A stretch of 64,000 nt of DNA from Calamus simplicifolius (GCA_900491605.1 UESW01003834.1:1873698-1937697), one strand, 5' to 3'; counted from the first letter of the stretch, positions 45,601 through 58,518 are shown. Translations and numbers: made by a program. Notes: generated by a model from the sequence alone, not told the origin.

Positions 45601-45619
45601 CGTTGATGTTATTTACATG
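39613..45619. other. Long intergenic region without a recognised gene
   Basis: I see no gene here. It contains poly(T) near 40718-40735 and 41466-41480, and a 27-bp direct repeat at 42293-42319 and 42332-42358 (caacatgttgtgaaactaag core). A TA-rich stretch lies near 43576-43602. A minus-strand frame at 40715-40930 has mixed composition but no motif I can name. Confidence 0.5.
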
Positions 45620-45656
45620 TTAAAATCTGTCATCTTGATTCATGTTGCAGTGACTG
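45620..45656 (-). pseudogene. Candidate last exon of the CRWN copy
   Basis: In the minus sense a pyrimidine-rich stretch ends TTTTCAG at 45657, followed by 37 bases ending in a TAA at 45620-45622. The phase fits the last CRWN donor at 53976, and the DNA resembles the end of CRWN genes (a Val-Thr-Ala-Thr string in a neighbouring frame). If right, the whole minus-strand Copia element sits in the final CRWN intron. The evidence is thin. Confidence 0.3.
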
Positions 45657-45724
45657 CTGAAAAGACAAAGAATGGTTTCATAAGGAAATAATAGCATTGA
45701 CAAACTATAATCTGCAGAAGATAT

Positions 45725-47903
45725 TGTTAGTGCATGATGGGAATTACGTATATTATATATGAATCAAATTCATATATCATACAGCGGAAGATAAAAATAA
45801 ATACGAATTTAATTTCCAAAGCCTAAAATTCTTGATTCAGTTAAAAAAAATAATATATGATTAAATAATAGATCATACATATTCTTTATTGGGATGAAGC
45901 TTGATGAAGCCGGTAAATGATTTACCATTAGCCATTCATGCGTTCGGTCTCTAATGGTGATCTATGCGAAGATTTTTGGATGATATCCTGTCAGGATTGG
46001 ATGATAACCTTCTTATGAGGGGTGCTAGCATTTTTTCTTCTTCAAATTGATCAATAGAGAGGGATGTGCTAGAGAGAGAAAATATTTTAGAGAGAGAAAG
46101 TGGGTGTTAGTCATCCAAGAGAGAGAAAGGAGGAGTTAGGCGTGTCTCTCGAAAGGGTGTTTCTCTTTCTTTTATACATAAAAAGGAGGTTGTGTGGTTC
46201 CATAAAAAGGGGATTTTGTTTCAACCATCTAACCATTCAACCATATCAAATTGATAACAAATTATCCTAACAAATTTAGGATATTTGTTATCATGATAAT
46301 GTTAGGATTACAACCATCAAATCACATCCCTAAAAAGTAGGAAATTGGTTGTCCATGAAACCAACGTCCAACCTTGGATTTGGCTTCATGATGACGCCTC
46401 AAATCATGGGCGTTTCCTTCTCCATGACATGGAGATGTGTCATGTCCATCACATGGGCATGGATCCATCTTCCATGTAGCTCGATCTCAGCCCTCGGTTC
46501 AATTGGGTTTCCATGAATCAAATATGCCATCATATGGACCCAATTAAATACCACATTATTAATCTCAATTAATCTAAGCCATCCATCACATGGATCAAGC
46601 CTAATTGAGTATCCAATTAATAAATTTTATATGTACATCATATGTACAAAAGGTCTCTCCCTTGAACATAAAATTTTTCCTTATGATGAATCCTATTCAT
46701 CAATTTCATGTTCTCTCATTAAGATTGAGTCAAACCCAATCATAATTAATTGGTCATCTAATCTGAATTAAGTCCAACTTAATTTCCATTTTAACTTCAT
46801 CCAAAATCTCCTTAATGTGTGTGACCCATTAGGTCCCTCACATGTTGGCAATAATAATGTCCCTAATATTGACCCTAGGAATAACTTGATCAACACCTTG
46901 TCCAAATCAATTCTTTAACCAAATCAACTCTTTGATTAAGTCAAAGAATCCATGATTATAGATCATGAGCAGCCTCTAGCAAAGCATCATGACCATCCAA
47001 GTATTAAGGGTTTTATTGACGTGGTCATCAACACCTGTACAGGAACGATTACCGTACAATTCAATCCCTTCGTCACATATCTCAGATCAATCAGTGGTAT
47101 GGAATATGTCAACCATATAATTGATCTTTATTTCCTTGATCTCAGAAAAATTGACTCACATGAATTAGAACTTCGAAACCATTTCGAATTTCAACTTAAC
47201 CTTGCAAGGATTTAACAGTCAATTTAATCCATCAAGTGACCGTGGGATTTAACCCTTTCTATCAGAAGAGACGAATCCTATCTTGATCAAATACCACCTT
47301 CATGTGCTTCATGTTATACCCAACTGACACCATATTTGCCATCTGTGGCTAGAGCGACGTTTGTATGTCGTTAAAGTATGACATTGCACACATGAGGTGC
47401 AATGAAGATCTCAAGTCAAAGGATCACTCGCACCATCATCAGAGATCAACCATCAACACTATATAGAATATCCATATGGGGTCTCTGTACGGATCATCCA
47501 ATGCACCGTTATAATAACGAGCATCCACACACCTATCCAAGTATCTCCATACTTCAGCTTGCGAGATTAGCTGCTCATCACAAGGGTGAAGATATGTAAT
47601 GTGTGCTAGTCTCATCAACGTTCGATAGTGTCTAGTCCTATCTACGCATCGACTAGAAAAATTTAAAGAATCAAACCATAATATGCAATTTTGGATCTCA
47701 CAATTTGTAATCTCTATTACAAATTTCATATGCACAATTTACATTCTTTTGGACTTTATCTCACAGGTAAAATATATCTAATATATATATATATATATAT
47801 TATACCCGAATAGATAAAGAAACCAATAAATTTGATTTGCATTCATAAAGAAATGTGTACAAACTAGCATCTAATCTGATTGGATTTAGGGCACACACTA
47901 ACA
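45725..47903 (-). repeat. 3' LTR of the minus-strand Copia element
   Basis: It is 2179 bp long, starting TGTTAGTG and ending CACTAACA, with a purine tract on the minus strand just outside (47904-47916). Bases 45737-46330 match 53246-53880. Open frames within it (for example 46952-47215) are not genes. Confidence 0.85.
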
Positions 47904-48069
47904 ATCTCCCACTTGCACTAAAGCTAATCACCCATGTATCTAATACCAAGTGACTCAGCATGACTATCCTGCTTCTGCTGTGGTAGAACTTTAGTGAACA
48001 GATCAGCAATATTATTGTCTGTGGGGACTCGTTCTATTTTTATATCATTTCATCCAATGATTTCTCTAA

Positions 48070-48755
48070 TTACATGATATCTTCTGAGTACATGTTTGGA
48101 CCTCTGATGAGACCTTGGCTCCTTGGCTTGCGCAATAGCTCCATTGTTATCATAATACAAGAATACTGGATTAAAAATGCTTGGAACCACTCCAAGTTCA
48201 GGGATAAACTTTTTGATCCAAATTGCTTCTTTAGCTGCATCTGATGCTGCAATGTACTCGACTTCAATCGTAGAGTCGACGGTCGTCTCCTGCTTGGAAC
48301 TCTTTCAGCTGACTGCACCATCATTGAGTGTGAACACATAGCCTGATTGTGATTTATAATCATCTCTATCAGACTAAAAACTAGAATCCGTGTAACCTCG
48401 AACTATAAGTTGGGTCCTCCATAAACCAAGAACATATCTTTAGTTCTTCACAAGTACTTAAGGATATTCTTGACTGCATCCAATGTTTCTCACCAGGGTT
48501 TGCTTGATATCTATTCATGATACTCAAGGCATAAGAAACATCAGGCCTCGTACATAGCATCACATACATAATGGATCCAATTGCTGATGCATATGGTATT
48601 CTATCCATGTACTCTCTATCTTCTTGGTTCTTAGGACTCATGTCTTTGGAGAGATATACCCCATGCAACATTGATAGGAATCCCTTCTTGGATTCCTCCA
48701 TGCTATACCGCTTTAGCATCTTATCTATGTACATGGATTGGATCAATCCAAGCAA
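48070..48755 (-). pseudogene. Copia RT end and RNase H remnant
   Basis: The frame 48755-48381 encodes the RT C-terminal part (IPYASAIGSIMYVMLCTRPD, which is diagnostic of Copia). RNase H blocks continue, frameshifted, in 48363-48070. No frame spans the whole RNase H domain. Together with the RT core upstream (to 49360) it is the polymerase end of the minus-strand element. Confidence 0.8.
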
Positions 48756-49360
48756 CCTTCTAGATATATCTCTATAGATCTTTATACCTAGTATATAGAT
48801 GCTTCTCCCAAATCCTTCATGGAGAATTTACTTGACAACCAATCTTTCACTTCTTTAAGGAAGGATACATTATTTCCTATTAATAATATATCATCCACAT
48901 ATAATATCAAGAAAACAATATCACTCCCATTAACCTTCTTGTACACACATGGATTATCTTCATTTTTTATGAAATCAAACTCTTTGATTGTTACATCAAA
49001 TCGGATGTTTCAACTTCTAAAGACTTGCTTAAGTCCATAAATAGACCTTTGTAGTTTGCACACTTTCTTAGGATCTATGGATTCAAACCCTCTTTTGTGT
49101 CATATACACATCCTCTAAATTTTCATTTAGGAAGGCGGTTGGACATCCATATGCCGGATCTCATAGTCAAAATATGCTGCTATTGCAAGCAAAATCCTTA
49201 TGGATTTATGCATGGCTACAAGTGAAAAGGTTTCATCAAAGTCAACACCTTGTCTTTGCTTGTAACCTTTTGCAACTAGCCTTGCCTTATAGGTAATCAT
49301 ATTGCCATCCATGTCGATTTTCTTTTTGAAAACCATTTGCACCCAATGGGTTTTATCCAT
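48756..49360 (-). pseudogene. Copia reverse transcriptase core remnant
   Basis: The frame 49360-49127 carries KARLVAKGYKQRQGVDFDETF, shifted by indels farther on. The catalytic YVDD is still encoded at 48901-48890 on the minus strand, but no continuous frame joins the parts. Confidence 0.8.
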
Positions 49361-49380
49361 TCAGGTGGATCAACCAAGGT

Positions 49381-50442
49381 CTATACCTGATTGTCATACA
49401 TGGAGTCCATTTCAGATTTCATGGCCTTAAGCCATATCTCAGAGTCAATGCTAGACATTGCCTCTTCATAGTTGGTAGGCTCATCATCCTCTATGAGAAA
49501 CACATATCTTTTAGGGATGTGAATTGCCCTACTAGATCTACATAGCTGGTGTGTACTTGAACGACTGCCTGAATGTGGGTTGAGTCTCCAGCTCAACTCC
49601 CACATATTCGGCATATGCTTCATTTCATTTAATTGGTCTTTATAAATTTGTGGTTCTTAAGCTTCACTAAGTTCAATCTTACTCCACTACCTATTGTGAG
49701 AATCTCATTCTCTAGAAATGTGGCATGTTTTAAGATAAATACCTTTTTCCAAGTGAATGGTAGAAGTAATATCTTTTGTTTGTTTTGGATACCCACAAAA
49801 TTGTATTTATCATATCTAGCTTTAAGCTTATCTGATTCATTACGCTTCACATAAGCGTAAAAGCCCAAACCCTTAAATGATTAAGAGATGGTTTTTTCCA
49901 TACCATATCTCATAGGGAGTGGAGTTGACCGATTTAGATGGAACTTGATTTAGGGTATATTCGGCAGTGTCAAGCGTATAACCTCAAAACATTTTTGGAA
50001 GATCTGCAAGGCTCATCATGGAATATACCATGTCTAACAGTGTGCGATTTCTCCTTTCTGCACACCATTATGCTGCGGTGTACCAGGAGGAGTCTATTGA
50101 GAAAAAATCATTCTCCTTCAAATAATCTATGAACTCATGGCTCAAGTATTCACTACCTTGATCTGGTCGAAGTATCTTAATACTCTTGTCAGTTTGTTTT
50201 TCTACTTCACATCTAAATTCTTTGAACTTTTCAAAGGCTTCAGATTTGTGCTTCATCAGATATACATAATCATATCTACTATGGTCATCTATGAACATGA
50301 TGAAATAAGAAAAACCTCCTATGGCCTGAATGTTGATGGGTCCACATACATCCGAATGTACTAAACCTAAACATTCAGTTGCTCGCTTGCTTTTCTGGTA
50401 AAAGGTGACTTGGTCATCTTGCCAAGTAAACATGACTCGCAT
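49381..50442 (-). pseudogene. Copia integrase remnant
   Basis: The core begins LVHSDVCGPI (first Asp), with FIDDHSRY next and RPDQGSEYLS (second Asp) near 50160. The sequence that should carry the catalytic Glu is shifted out of frame after 50068. The connecting region continues in 49868-49629 and 49623-49381. It is non-functional. Confidence 0.8.
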
Positions 50443-51184
50443 TCCTTAAATGATTCCCAATCGAATAAGCCCAAGTATCCATCTTTATGTAACTTGGTTA
50501 AACGAGTTTCATTTACATGGCCTAAACGACAATGCCATAGGTACGAATCCCTAGAATTATTTGATTTTAATCTTTTTGATTCAATATTGAGAATAGGGGC
50601 TTGAAGATTAAGAACATAAATTCCGTTGAACAATTCAGCAGAACCAAAGAACATTTTGTTTTAAAAATAGAAATACCTTTATTTTAATTTCAAAAGAATA
50701 CCCATCCATTATAAACATGAAACAGATATAATATTCTTTGTTATATTCAAAACATTGTAACAATTACTAAGTTCAATTACAAGCCCTGTGGGCAAAGATA
50801 AAGAATAAATTCCTATGGCTAATGCAGCAACCTTTGCCCCATTCCCCATGCGTAGGATCACTTCATCTTTCCGTAATCTTCTACTATTTCTTATCGTTTC
50901 CATATTAATATAAATTGAGACCCACAACCAGTATCCAATACCTAAGTGGAATAAGAACTAATAGAAAAAAGCATCTTAATTATGTACGCACATGATGTAG
51001 AAGCATCCGTATGCTTTTTATCTTTCAAGCTGACCCGATAAGCCATGTAGTTACACTTCCAGTGCACATTCTTACCATAGAAGTGGCTTTTTTTTTTGAC
51101 TACATTCCTTAGCCAATCAAGGAAATTGGGTCCGATTAGCTTGTTGGACTCTAGGTTACCTCTAAGGTTAATGTTCACACTCAT
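50367..51184 (-). pseudogene. Copia gag, protease and pre-integrase remnants
   Basis: The gag start codon is at 51184-51182 with NKLIGPNFLDWLRN, typical of plant Copia gag. It is joined directly to an HWKCNYMAY block that resembles the end of a zinc knuckle, so most of gag is deleted. A protease-region frame (50927-50709, VILRMGNGAKVA) and the pre-integrase WHCRLGH block (50654-50367) follow. Confidence 0.75.
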
Positions 51185-51239
51185 GATGTCTCTAATAATT
51201 GAAAAGAAAATAGAACGAGTCAATTATTATGAATGTAAA

Positions 51240-52310
51240 TCATCGATTTAATATGATAATTTTAAATTTTTAATTAAATCAATTTCTTCAACTATTTTAT
51301 CAAGCTCAATAGCCTTCTCTATTAATCTCAAAAATTATCAAATAATTTTATAGTGGGCTAGGATCCTTAAATTGACTTACCTTGACCTTGGCTATAGCAC
51401 AACAAATCTTAGTAAGCCAAATTAGGTAGATTTTTATCAATCACATCAAATGTGACTCCTAGATCACATCTGATGTGATCACCCTAAACATTGCCTCTAG
51501 ATTAGATTGACCCTGACTATAGCCAATTATGCCAGCTAACCTAGTTAAGTCAACCCATTGTTCCCCAATCAACTCCTCATAGTTCACTCGATCTTGGCTG
51601 TGGCACAACAAATCTCATGCCCTAATGATTTTGTACTATGAACAATGGAAGGCTAATGACTTAATATTCGTGGAGAAATTTAGCGCATCTAGGTCCCATT
51701 ATGCATGTACAACATTTGTATCATGCTAGGTTATATATTCTATATGTGAATTTTAAATTAATTTCATTTAACCTAAATTTCATAAGATCCAATCTTTTAA
51801 TTAGGACTCCTAATCAAATTAGGATTCTGATCACTATCTAATTTAGGAACCCTAATCATGTGACCAAATCAATTGCTACCATCCTAATTAGCCCTATTGA
51901 TCTAATCAATTAAGAGCTTTCCTTAACAATAGTCAGATCAACTGATCAATGGGGTCCTATTTAGCATACCCTTCGATCCCATTGAATGAGCTTTTTCAGA
52001 CAGTGAACGAAGCGATTAAAAATCATGATCGCACTTTTCTAGACACCAATGTAGTTAAGCCCAATTGATTAGACCAATTATGGGATCATAGGATCAAACA
52101 ATGATATGGTTAAGTCTATTTTTTTTAAACCTTATCATCTACTACACATTATAATAAGATAAGATAGTGATCTTTAGGGATTTATGATAAGTTTTTAATA
52201 TTTTATAATATTTATTTTAAATATTTATCTTATCATTATCTGTTATGATAAATTTATTTTCATCACATAAAATCCTAATTGGTCTTTATTATAACATCCC
52301 TAACATCTAT
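51240..52310 (-). other. Leader of the minus-strand Copia element, repeat-poor part
   Basis: It is AT-rich non-coding DNA with recurring strings such as ggctatagcacaacaaatc (near 51392) and ggctgtggcacaacaaatc (near 51595). No frame is recognised. Confidence 0.5.
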
Positions 52311-52316
52311 AATCAT

Positions 52317-53130
52317 TGTAACATATCAAAATTTAAAATTTTAATTTTAATCTTGATTATCATGTTTATGATATAATTATTTTAGATTTTAATCACGTTA
52401 TTTACCATGTCAAAATTAAATTCTAAACATGATATGTTAAATTTCAGCCTTTATGATTATGTCACACATAAATCATAATTTTAATTTTTAACATGATCAA
52501 ATAAATAATTTATATTTATTATTATAAAAATTATTAAATATTTAATCTTCATCAATATAATTATTTTAGATTTTAATCATGTTATTTATCATATTAAAAT
52601 TAAATTATAAACATGATATGTTAAATTTTAGCCTTTATGATTATGTCACATAAATCATAATTTTTAATTTTTAACATAATCAAATCTAAATTATTCATGT
52701 TTATTATCATATAATAAACTTATTAAATATTTAATATTCATCAATATAATTATTTTATATTTAATCATGTTATTTATCATGTCAAAATTAAATTCTAAAC
52801 ATGATATGTTAAATTTTAGCATTTATGATTATGTCATACATAAATCATAATTTTTTTTTTAACATGATCAAATCTAAATAATTCATGTTTATTATCATAT
52901 AATAAATTTATTAAATATTTAATATTTATTAATATAATTATTTTAGATTTTAATCACATTATTTATCATGTCAAAATTAAATTCTAAACATAATATGTTA
53001 ATTTTCAGCCTTTATGATTATGCCATACATAAATTATAATTTTTAATTTTTAACATAATCAAATCTAAATAATATTTATTATTATATAATAAACTTATTA
53101 AATATTTAATATTCATCATATGGCAAGATT
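52317..53130. repeat. About four tandem copies of a ~187-bp unit
   Basis: The string agc(c/a)tttatgattatg recurs at 52446, 52630, 52818 and 53007 (spacings 184, 188 and 189). The intervening sequence is clearly homologous. The array lies in the leader between the primer site and gag. Confidence 0.85.
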
Positions 53131-53220
53131 TATATTTCACATCACATGTAAATTTAGATATATATATAAAAACTAGAACTTAGGTAATCTATCAAATTAA
53201 CTGAATTTGAAGCCTGAGGT

Positions 53221-53233
53221 GGCTCTGATACCA
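53221..53233 (-). promoter_or_regulatory. Primer binding site of the minus-strand Copia element
   Basis: On the minus strand TGGTATCAGAGCC is complementary to initiator Met-tRNA and lies next to the LTR end. Confidence 0.85.
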
Positions 53234-53236
53234 CTA

Positions 53237-53880
53237 ATAGAAATTATATTATATATGAATTAAATTTATATATCACACAACGGAAGATAAAAATAAATAC
53301 AAATTTAATTTTCAAAGCTCAAGATCCTCAGGAAACAGATTCAGTTAACAAGAAATAACATATGATTAAATAATAGATCATACCTATATTCTTTATTGGG
53401 ATGAAGCTTGATGAAGCCGATCTTTGGATGATGTCCTCTCAGGAGTGGATGATAACCTTCTTGCGAGGGATGCTAACGCCTCTTTTCTTCTTCAATTGAT
53501 TTTCCAAATTAAAAAAATTTCTTGATCAAGATCAAATCTTGATTAATCAAGAGAGAGAAAGGGACATCCTAGAGAGAGAAAGAATGTTTTAGAAAGAGAA
53601 AGTGGGTGTTAGGCATCCAAGAGAGAAAAAGGAGGAGTTAGGCATGTCTTTCGAAGGAGGTGTCTCTCTTCCTTTTATACATAAAAAGGAGGTTGTGTGG
53701 TTCCATAAAAAAAGGGGATTTTGTTTCAACCATCTAACCATTCAACCATATCAAATTGATAACAAATTATCCTAACAAATTTAGGATATTTGTTATAACA
53801 AATTATTCTAACAAATTTAAAATATTTATTATCATGATAATGTTAGGATTACAACCATCAAACCGCATCCCTAAAAAATT
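53237..53880 (-). repeat. Truncated 5' LTR of the minus-strand Copia element
   Basis: It matches 45737-46330 of the full LTR and then stops. About 1.5 kb of LTR, the promoter end, is missing. Confidence 0.8.
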
Positions 53881-53975
53881 AAAAAAAAGCTTAAAATCAT
53901 AAAATATTCTTACAAAAAAATAATAATAAGTACATCTTGAACAGCATAACAGTTTTCTATGGATATGCAGCTTAC

Positions 53976-56900
53976 CTTGTAGAGCGCTTGAAATTGTAGC
54001 TCTTCTCTACAAGAGTCCGAGTTCCAGGAGCATTGATGCTCTTTCGACGCCCACCAATTGAAATACTCTTTAAATGCGTTTCACCATCCTCTGCATCCAG
54101 CTCCCAGTTAACATGTCGTCAGATGTGAAAATGAGCCATCTTTTTCATCTCAAACTTGTTGCCACCATATCAGCATGAACAAAATCTCCTTGGCTTTCCT
54201 CATAGATGTTTAGAGAATCATTTGTCACACCCACCATATCAGCATGAACAGAATCTCCTTGGCTTTCCTCTTGGATGTTTAGAGAATAATTTGTTACACC
54301 CACCATATCAGCATTAACAGAATTTCCTTGGCTTTTCTTTTGGATGTTTAGAGAATCATTTGTCACACCATTTGAAGGACCATCGTTCTTCTTTTCAGAA
54401 GCTTCTCCAAGTACAGCTTTGACATCTCCAACAACTGCCTTAACATAGCACGTTCTCCTGATGCCTTTAGGCCTACTTTTCCTACTAGGTTGGTCGTCTT
54501 TGTTTTGATGGTTCAGGCTAGGAATCATTTTCAGGAGGCATGAAAGATCTCTCACTTTCATTCTGTTTATTGACAAAGGGAATGATCCGCTTACCTTCTA
54601 ACTGGATATTAGTGGAATTATCTGCTATTCCGAAAGACAACTCTGGATCATCACCAGCTTTAACCAATCTTTCTGATTCTTTATTTTCCCTGACTCCACT
54701 AATCCAATTGCACCCTCTAGGCATCAAAAGAATCATTACCAACTCTGTAGGATGGTGCAAGCTCATTTGGTGACTGAAAATCTGCATCCTCGGTCTCCAT
54801 TAGGAGAAGCTCAAAATCATTCACTGTAACCCCACAATTTTTGCAGACCCTGCACTACTCAGCTAAAGCTAGGAAGCATTTTTTTCCTTGATAAATTGTT
54901 CTCTTTGATCCTTCATATTCCTGCTAAGCATACGTAGTGTCAATATCTTTTTTGAATCTTAAGTTGGTTAGATTTCATTTTTTTGTGTGTTTGGAGAGCT
55001 CTTCTTTTTCCTCTCTAACTGATCTTGTTCCACCTTCAACTTCCAAAGTTTAGACTCATTTAGATTTTTTACAGAATTAATTTGGTTTAGTTCTTGATCT
55101 CTCCACCTATTAAACTGGCTCTCTTTCTCCGCAGCTGCTTCTCCATATTCTCCTATTTTTTCTGCATATCCATCTCAAGCTCATGCTTATGAAGCTCAAG
55201 CTCCCAAGCAATATCAGCACGACCTCGCTCAAGCTCCTCAGAAGCATTTGACTTCTCAAGCTTCATTGCACTCTCAAAAGTTTCTTTCTTTAGGCTAAGG
55301 TCTTCTAACTCCCTCTGAATATTAGCTTTTGCTACCAATACCTCATTATTTAACCTTTCCTCTTCATTGCATCGCCATTTCTCCAACTTTTCCCTTTCAT
55401 CATTGACTTTCTTTACCTCTGCTTCCAACTCAACTTTCTTCTCATCCAATATATCCTACTCCTTCTCGAAATTCTCCCTTAGTTCTCCCAAATCCTCTCT
55501 TTCCTTGAGAAGTGACTCTTTGGTTATTCTACAATCCTCAATCTCTTGCTTCAGTTTTGATTGCAACAAGAGATGGTGTTCCCTCTCTTCTTTGGTAACT
55601 TTAAGAATTTCCTCCTCCTTGATCATCGGCTGCTTTGCTTCTTCTACTATTGCCTTCAAATTCTCTAGTTCATTTATAGACTTAATGAGATCTTGCTTCT
55701 CTCTGCCTAGCTGCTGCTTTTCTTCCTCCAACTTCTTCTCATCAATTTTAGTAGATTCCTCCCAATTCTTTAAAGCTTTTGATTTTGCATCAAGGTCTTT
55801 CTCTTTCTACTTCAAAATTTGCATCTTATTCTCCATATACTGATCTCTTTCAAGAACTTGTTCCTCTTTATAGTCAATTTCAATTTTCTTCTTATCCACA
55901 GGATCAAGTTTGCCCTTCATCTCATCATCAAGCACTTTCTCCTCTGCTCCAATTCCAATTCAAACTCCTGTTTCTTAGAATTTAAAGCCTCATTGTGATC
56001 ATCAAGAAGCTTTTGCATCTCCACCTTCAATAGGACAAATGATAACATCAGGTTATCAAGTCTAATAAAGAGGAACATCACAATTACATAGAAAATGGCA
56101 GAGTTAAGGGAAAAAACTTAAGGCTCAAGACCAAACAAATACAAATGAATGAAAAATCCTCAAAACACATGACAAAGGAAAGTCTGCAATTCAAAGGAAA
56201 TAGTAGTCAGGAGATTTAGACTAGACCAGATCTCTCCCTTTTTTACCTTTTATCTTTTCTACTCTGCATTTTAAGATTTAAAGGGCACTAAGAAATTAAA
56301 AAGGTTTGATGGATATTGCATTAAATATAATAAGGTTAGTAAAACCCTACACCAAAATTTTCACCTAATGTACTAAAACTTATTCTGAACCATCTGATTT
56401 CATATTCATACAATACATGTCAACAATTCCCCTTGCTTTATTGTTTTCTTCTATGTTTCTCAGATACCTATTCACTGACCTCTTTCTTAAGTCATAATAA
56501 TCAAAAATGCATATCCCAATATTCGATATGATGCAAACTAAGATACAGAACCCAACATCTGTCAGGTCATCAAAAAGTTCAATTATTAGGAGTTCTAAAC
56601 CTTTAAAGATAAACACTTACTCTTTCTCTAGCATTAGCTTTTCTTCTATTGCAAGCAACTCCTTTTCCTTCTTCTCTAGATTCTCGATCTTAATAGTTGC
56701 TTTCTGAAATCAAAAATATAAAAAATAATAATAAAAAGAAGCAAATGAAAAAACATAGCTAGTTTAAAGAAGCCAACCTTCTCTTTGGAAGCTAAAGCTT
56801 TTTGTCTATTACTAATGTCATCTTCTTTCTCTTTTAGCGAATCCCTAGCAACCTCAATCATTTTTTGTACTTCTTCAAGCTCTTATTCTTTTTCTTAAGA

Positions 56901-57010
56901 ACTCTATCAGTTTCATTTTCCCTTTCCTCTCTATCGTTGATGGAACGTTGCCCCTCAAGAAGCCTCTTTTGACTCTCTTGCAGATTCTTTTACCACTCTC
57001 TCAAACTTGT
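53976..57010 (-). pseudogene. CRWN/NMCP1 (nuclear matrix constituent protein) gene copy, broken
   Basis: In minus order the coiled-coil rod of a CRWN protein can be followed. The LQESQKRLLEGQRS block lies near 56980, and MIEVARDSLKEKEDD ends at a donor at 56778. An exon at 56703-56621 carries IENLEKKEKELLAIEEKL. A long exon from 56024 then runs through GREKQDLIKSINELE (55700) and DEKKVELEAEV (55445) to about 54860. The C-terminal part follows (54787-53976), with the basic KGIRRT region and an end FKRSTR at a donor at 53976. Stops at 55456, 55153, 54855 and 54717 and several frameshifts break it. The N-terminus is missing. Intact CRWN proteins are lamin-like and line the plant nuclear envelope. 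Introns are kept, so it is not a retrocopy. Confidence 0.88.
54162..54368 (-). repeat. Three tandem 69-bp repeats inside the CRWN copy
   Basis: Units start at 54162, 54231 and 54300 and each encodes 23 residues of the type GVTNDSLNIQEESQGD followed by SVHADMV. The three units differ at only a few positions, so the expansion is recent relative to the decay of the gene. Confidence 0.85.
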
Positions 57011-57011
57011 G

Positions 57012-57800
57012 TGAATTTCAGGTAGCGGATTCGGGGAAGGTGATTGGCAAAGTTGAACTATTTGGCGGACTCTATCTTCTCAAAGAAAGTACTCCATTAC
57101 ATAGACAAGTTTCACTCACAAGTTGTGTTTTTCAGTCTATTTTCAATTTAGTATCTATTTCAAATGAAATTCAAGTTATGTTATGGCATTGTCGTCTTGG
57201 TCATCCAATTTTATGTACCTTGAGAAGTTGTTTCCACAACTATTCATCAATAAAAGTCCCAATTCTTTCCATTGTGAAATTTGTCAACTTGCTAAATATA
57301 CTCGGCATGTGTACCCTAGTGTCAATATACACCCTCATACTCATTTTCAATGATTCACGGTGACATATGGGGACCCTCACGGGTCAAAAACCTCACAGAA
57401 ACTCGCTGATTTATAACTTTCATATATGATCATATTCAAACAACCTGAACATTTCTTATGAAAAAAAAATCTGAAACTAGGGATATCTTCAAATCCTTTC
57501 ATTCCATGATCAATATCCAGTTCAAAAGCAAAATTCAGGTTCTCAAAACTGATAATGCCAAGGAATATTTTAACTCTATTCTCGGCCCTTACCTCAAAGA
57601 ACAGGGTATTATACACACAAGTTCATGTGTTGATACCCCATAACAAAATGGGATAATAGAGAGAAAAAATAGGCATCTACTGGAAATAGCAAGATCACTC
57701 ATGTTTACCAATCATGTTCCAAAACACTTACGGGGGGAAAGCCATACTTACAATCCTATCTCATAAATAGAATGCCTAGTCGAATTCTTAAATTTCAGAG
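57012..57800 (+). pseudogene. Copia pre-integrase and integrase remnant
   Basis: LFGGLYLL and WHCRLGHP (57055-57200) are the pre-integrase blocks. The core shows TDNAKEYF near 57550 (second Asp) and a Glu block IIERKNR after 57655, beyond a stop at 57641. The first Asp block is eroded. Confidence 0.75.
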
Positions 57801-58518
57801 ACCCCAACATGTTCTCATGGAAGCATTCCCACATATAAGATCATTCTCTTCTGACTTCCTCTAAAAGTCTTCGGTTGCTCTGCATTTGTTCATATACACC
57901 AGCAAAACCGAACAAAACTTGGCCCACCAAAATCACTCAAATGCATCTTCATGGGATACTCGTCCAATCAAAAAGGGTACATATGCTACTCACCTATCAC
58001 TATGAAAGCATACATATCCATGGATGTCACATTTTTTGAACATCAATCTTACTTTTTCAAACCTAAAATTCAGGGGGAGAACTCAAAAGAAAATCAGTTT
58101 TGGGACATTCTTTAAGATTCTCAATCAGTTTTCATGCCCTCACTTCCATCACAGCCACAATTTTCATCTCTACCCGAGTCTAACCAACCTGATAAGTCTA
58201 ATCCACCTGATCTACCTGAGTCTAACCAACCTAATGGTCAACCTGAACCTCTCACTAGACAATCAGAACTACTTCCTTAAAGATAGTCAGAACCACTTCC
58301 TCAAACTCATCAAACAGATTTATCCGAGTCCAGTCCTCACAAATAATCAGGAACTTTGTGTCTATACTAGGAGAAGGAAAACTACAAAGGGTCTAAAGAA
58401 TGCTACACAGATCGGGCAAAGTTAAGAACTTGAACCGATTCGTCTTGTCTCAAAAGTTTGCATTGGTACGGATTCACTCACTCATGAGTTATCCGATCCA
58501 ATTGTTAATGATTCTGAC

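Larger units (their letters stand above)
45725..53880 (-). mobile_element. Decayed Copia LTR retrotransposon on the minus strand
   Basis: The 3' LTR (45725-47903) is complete, with TGTTAGTG...CACTAACA ends. The other LTR is cut down to 53237-53880. Between them, in minus order, lie a primer site, a repeat-rich leader, a short gag remnant, protease, integrase, RT and RNase H. Every coding domain has stops or frameshifts. gatat at 45720-45724 may be a target duplication, but the partner is lost with the truncated LTR. Confidence 0.88.

Noticed and set aside
52317..53130. Reading the ~187-bp tandem repeats as centromeric satellite
   Set aside because: There are only about four copies, and they lie between the primer site and gag of a Copia element.
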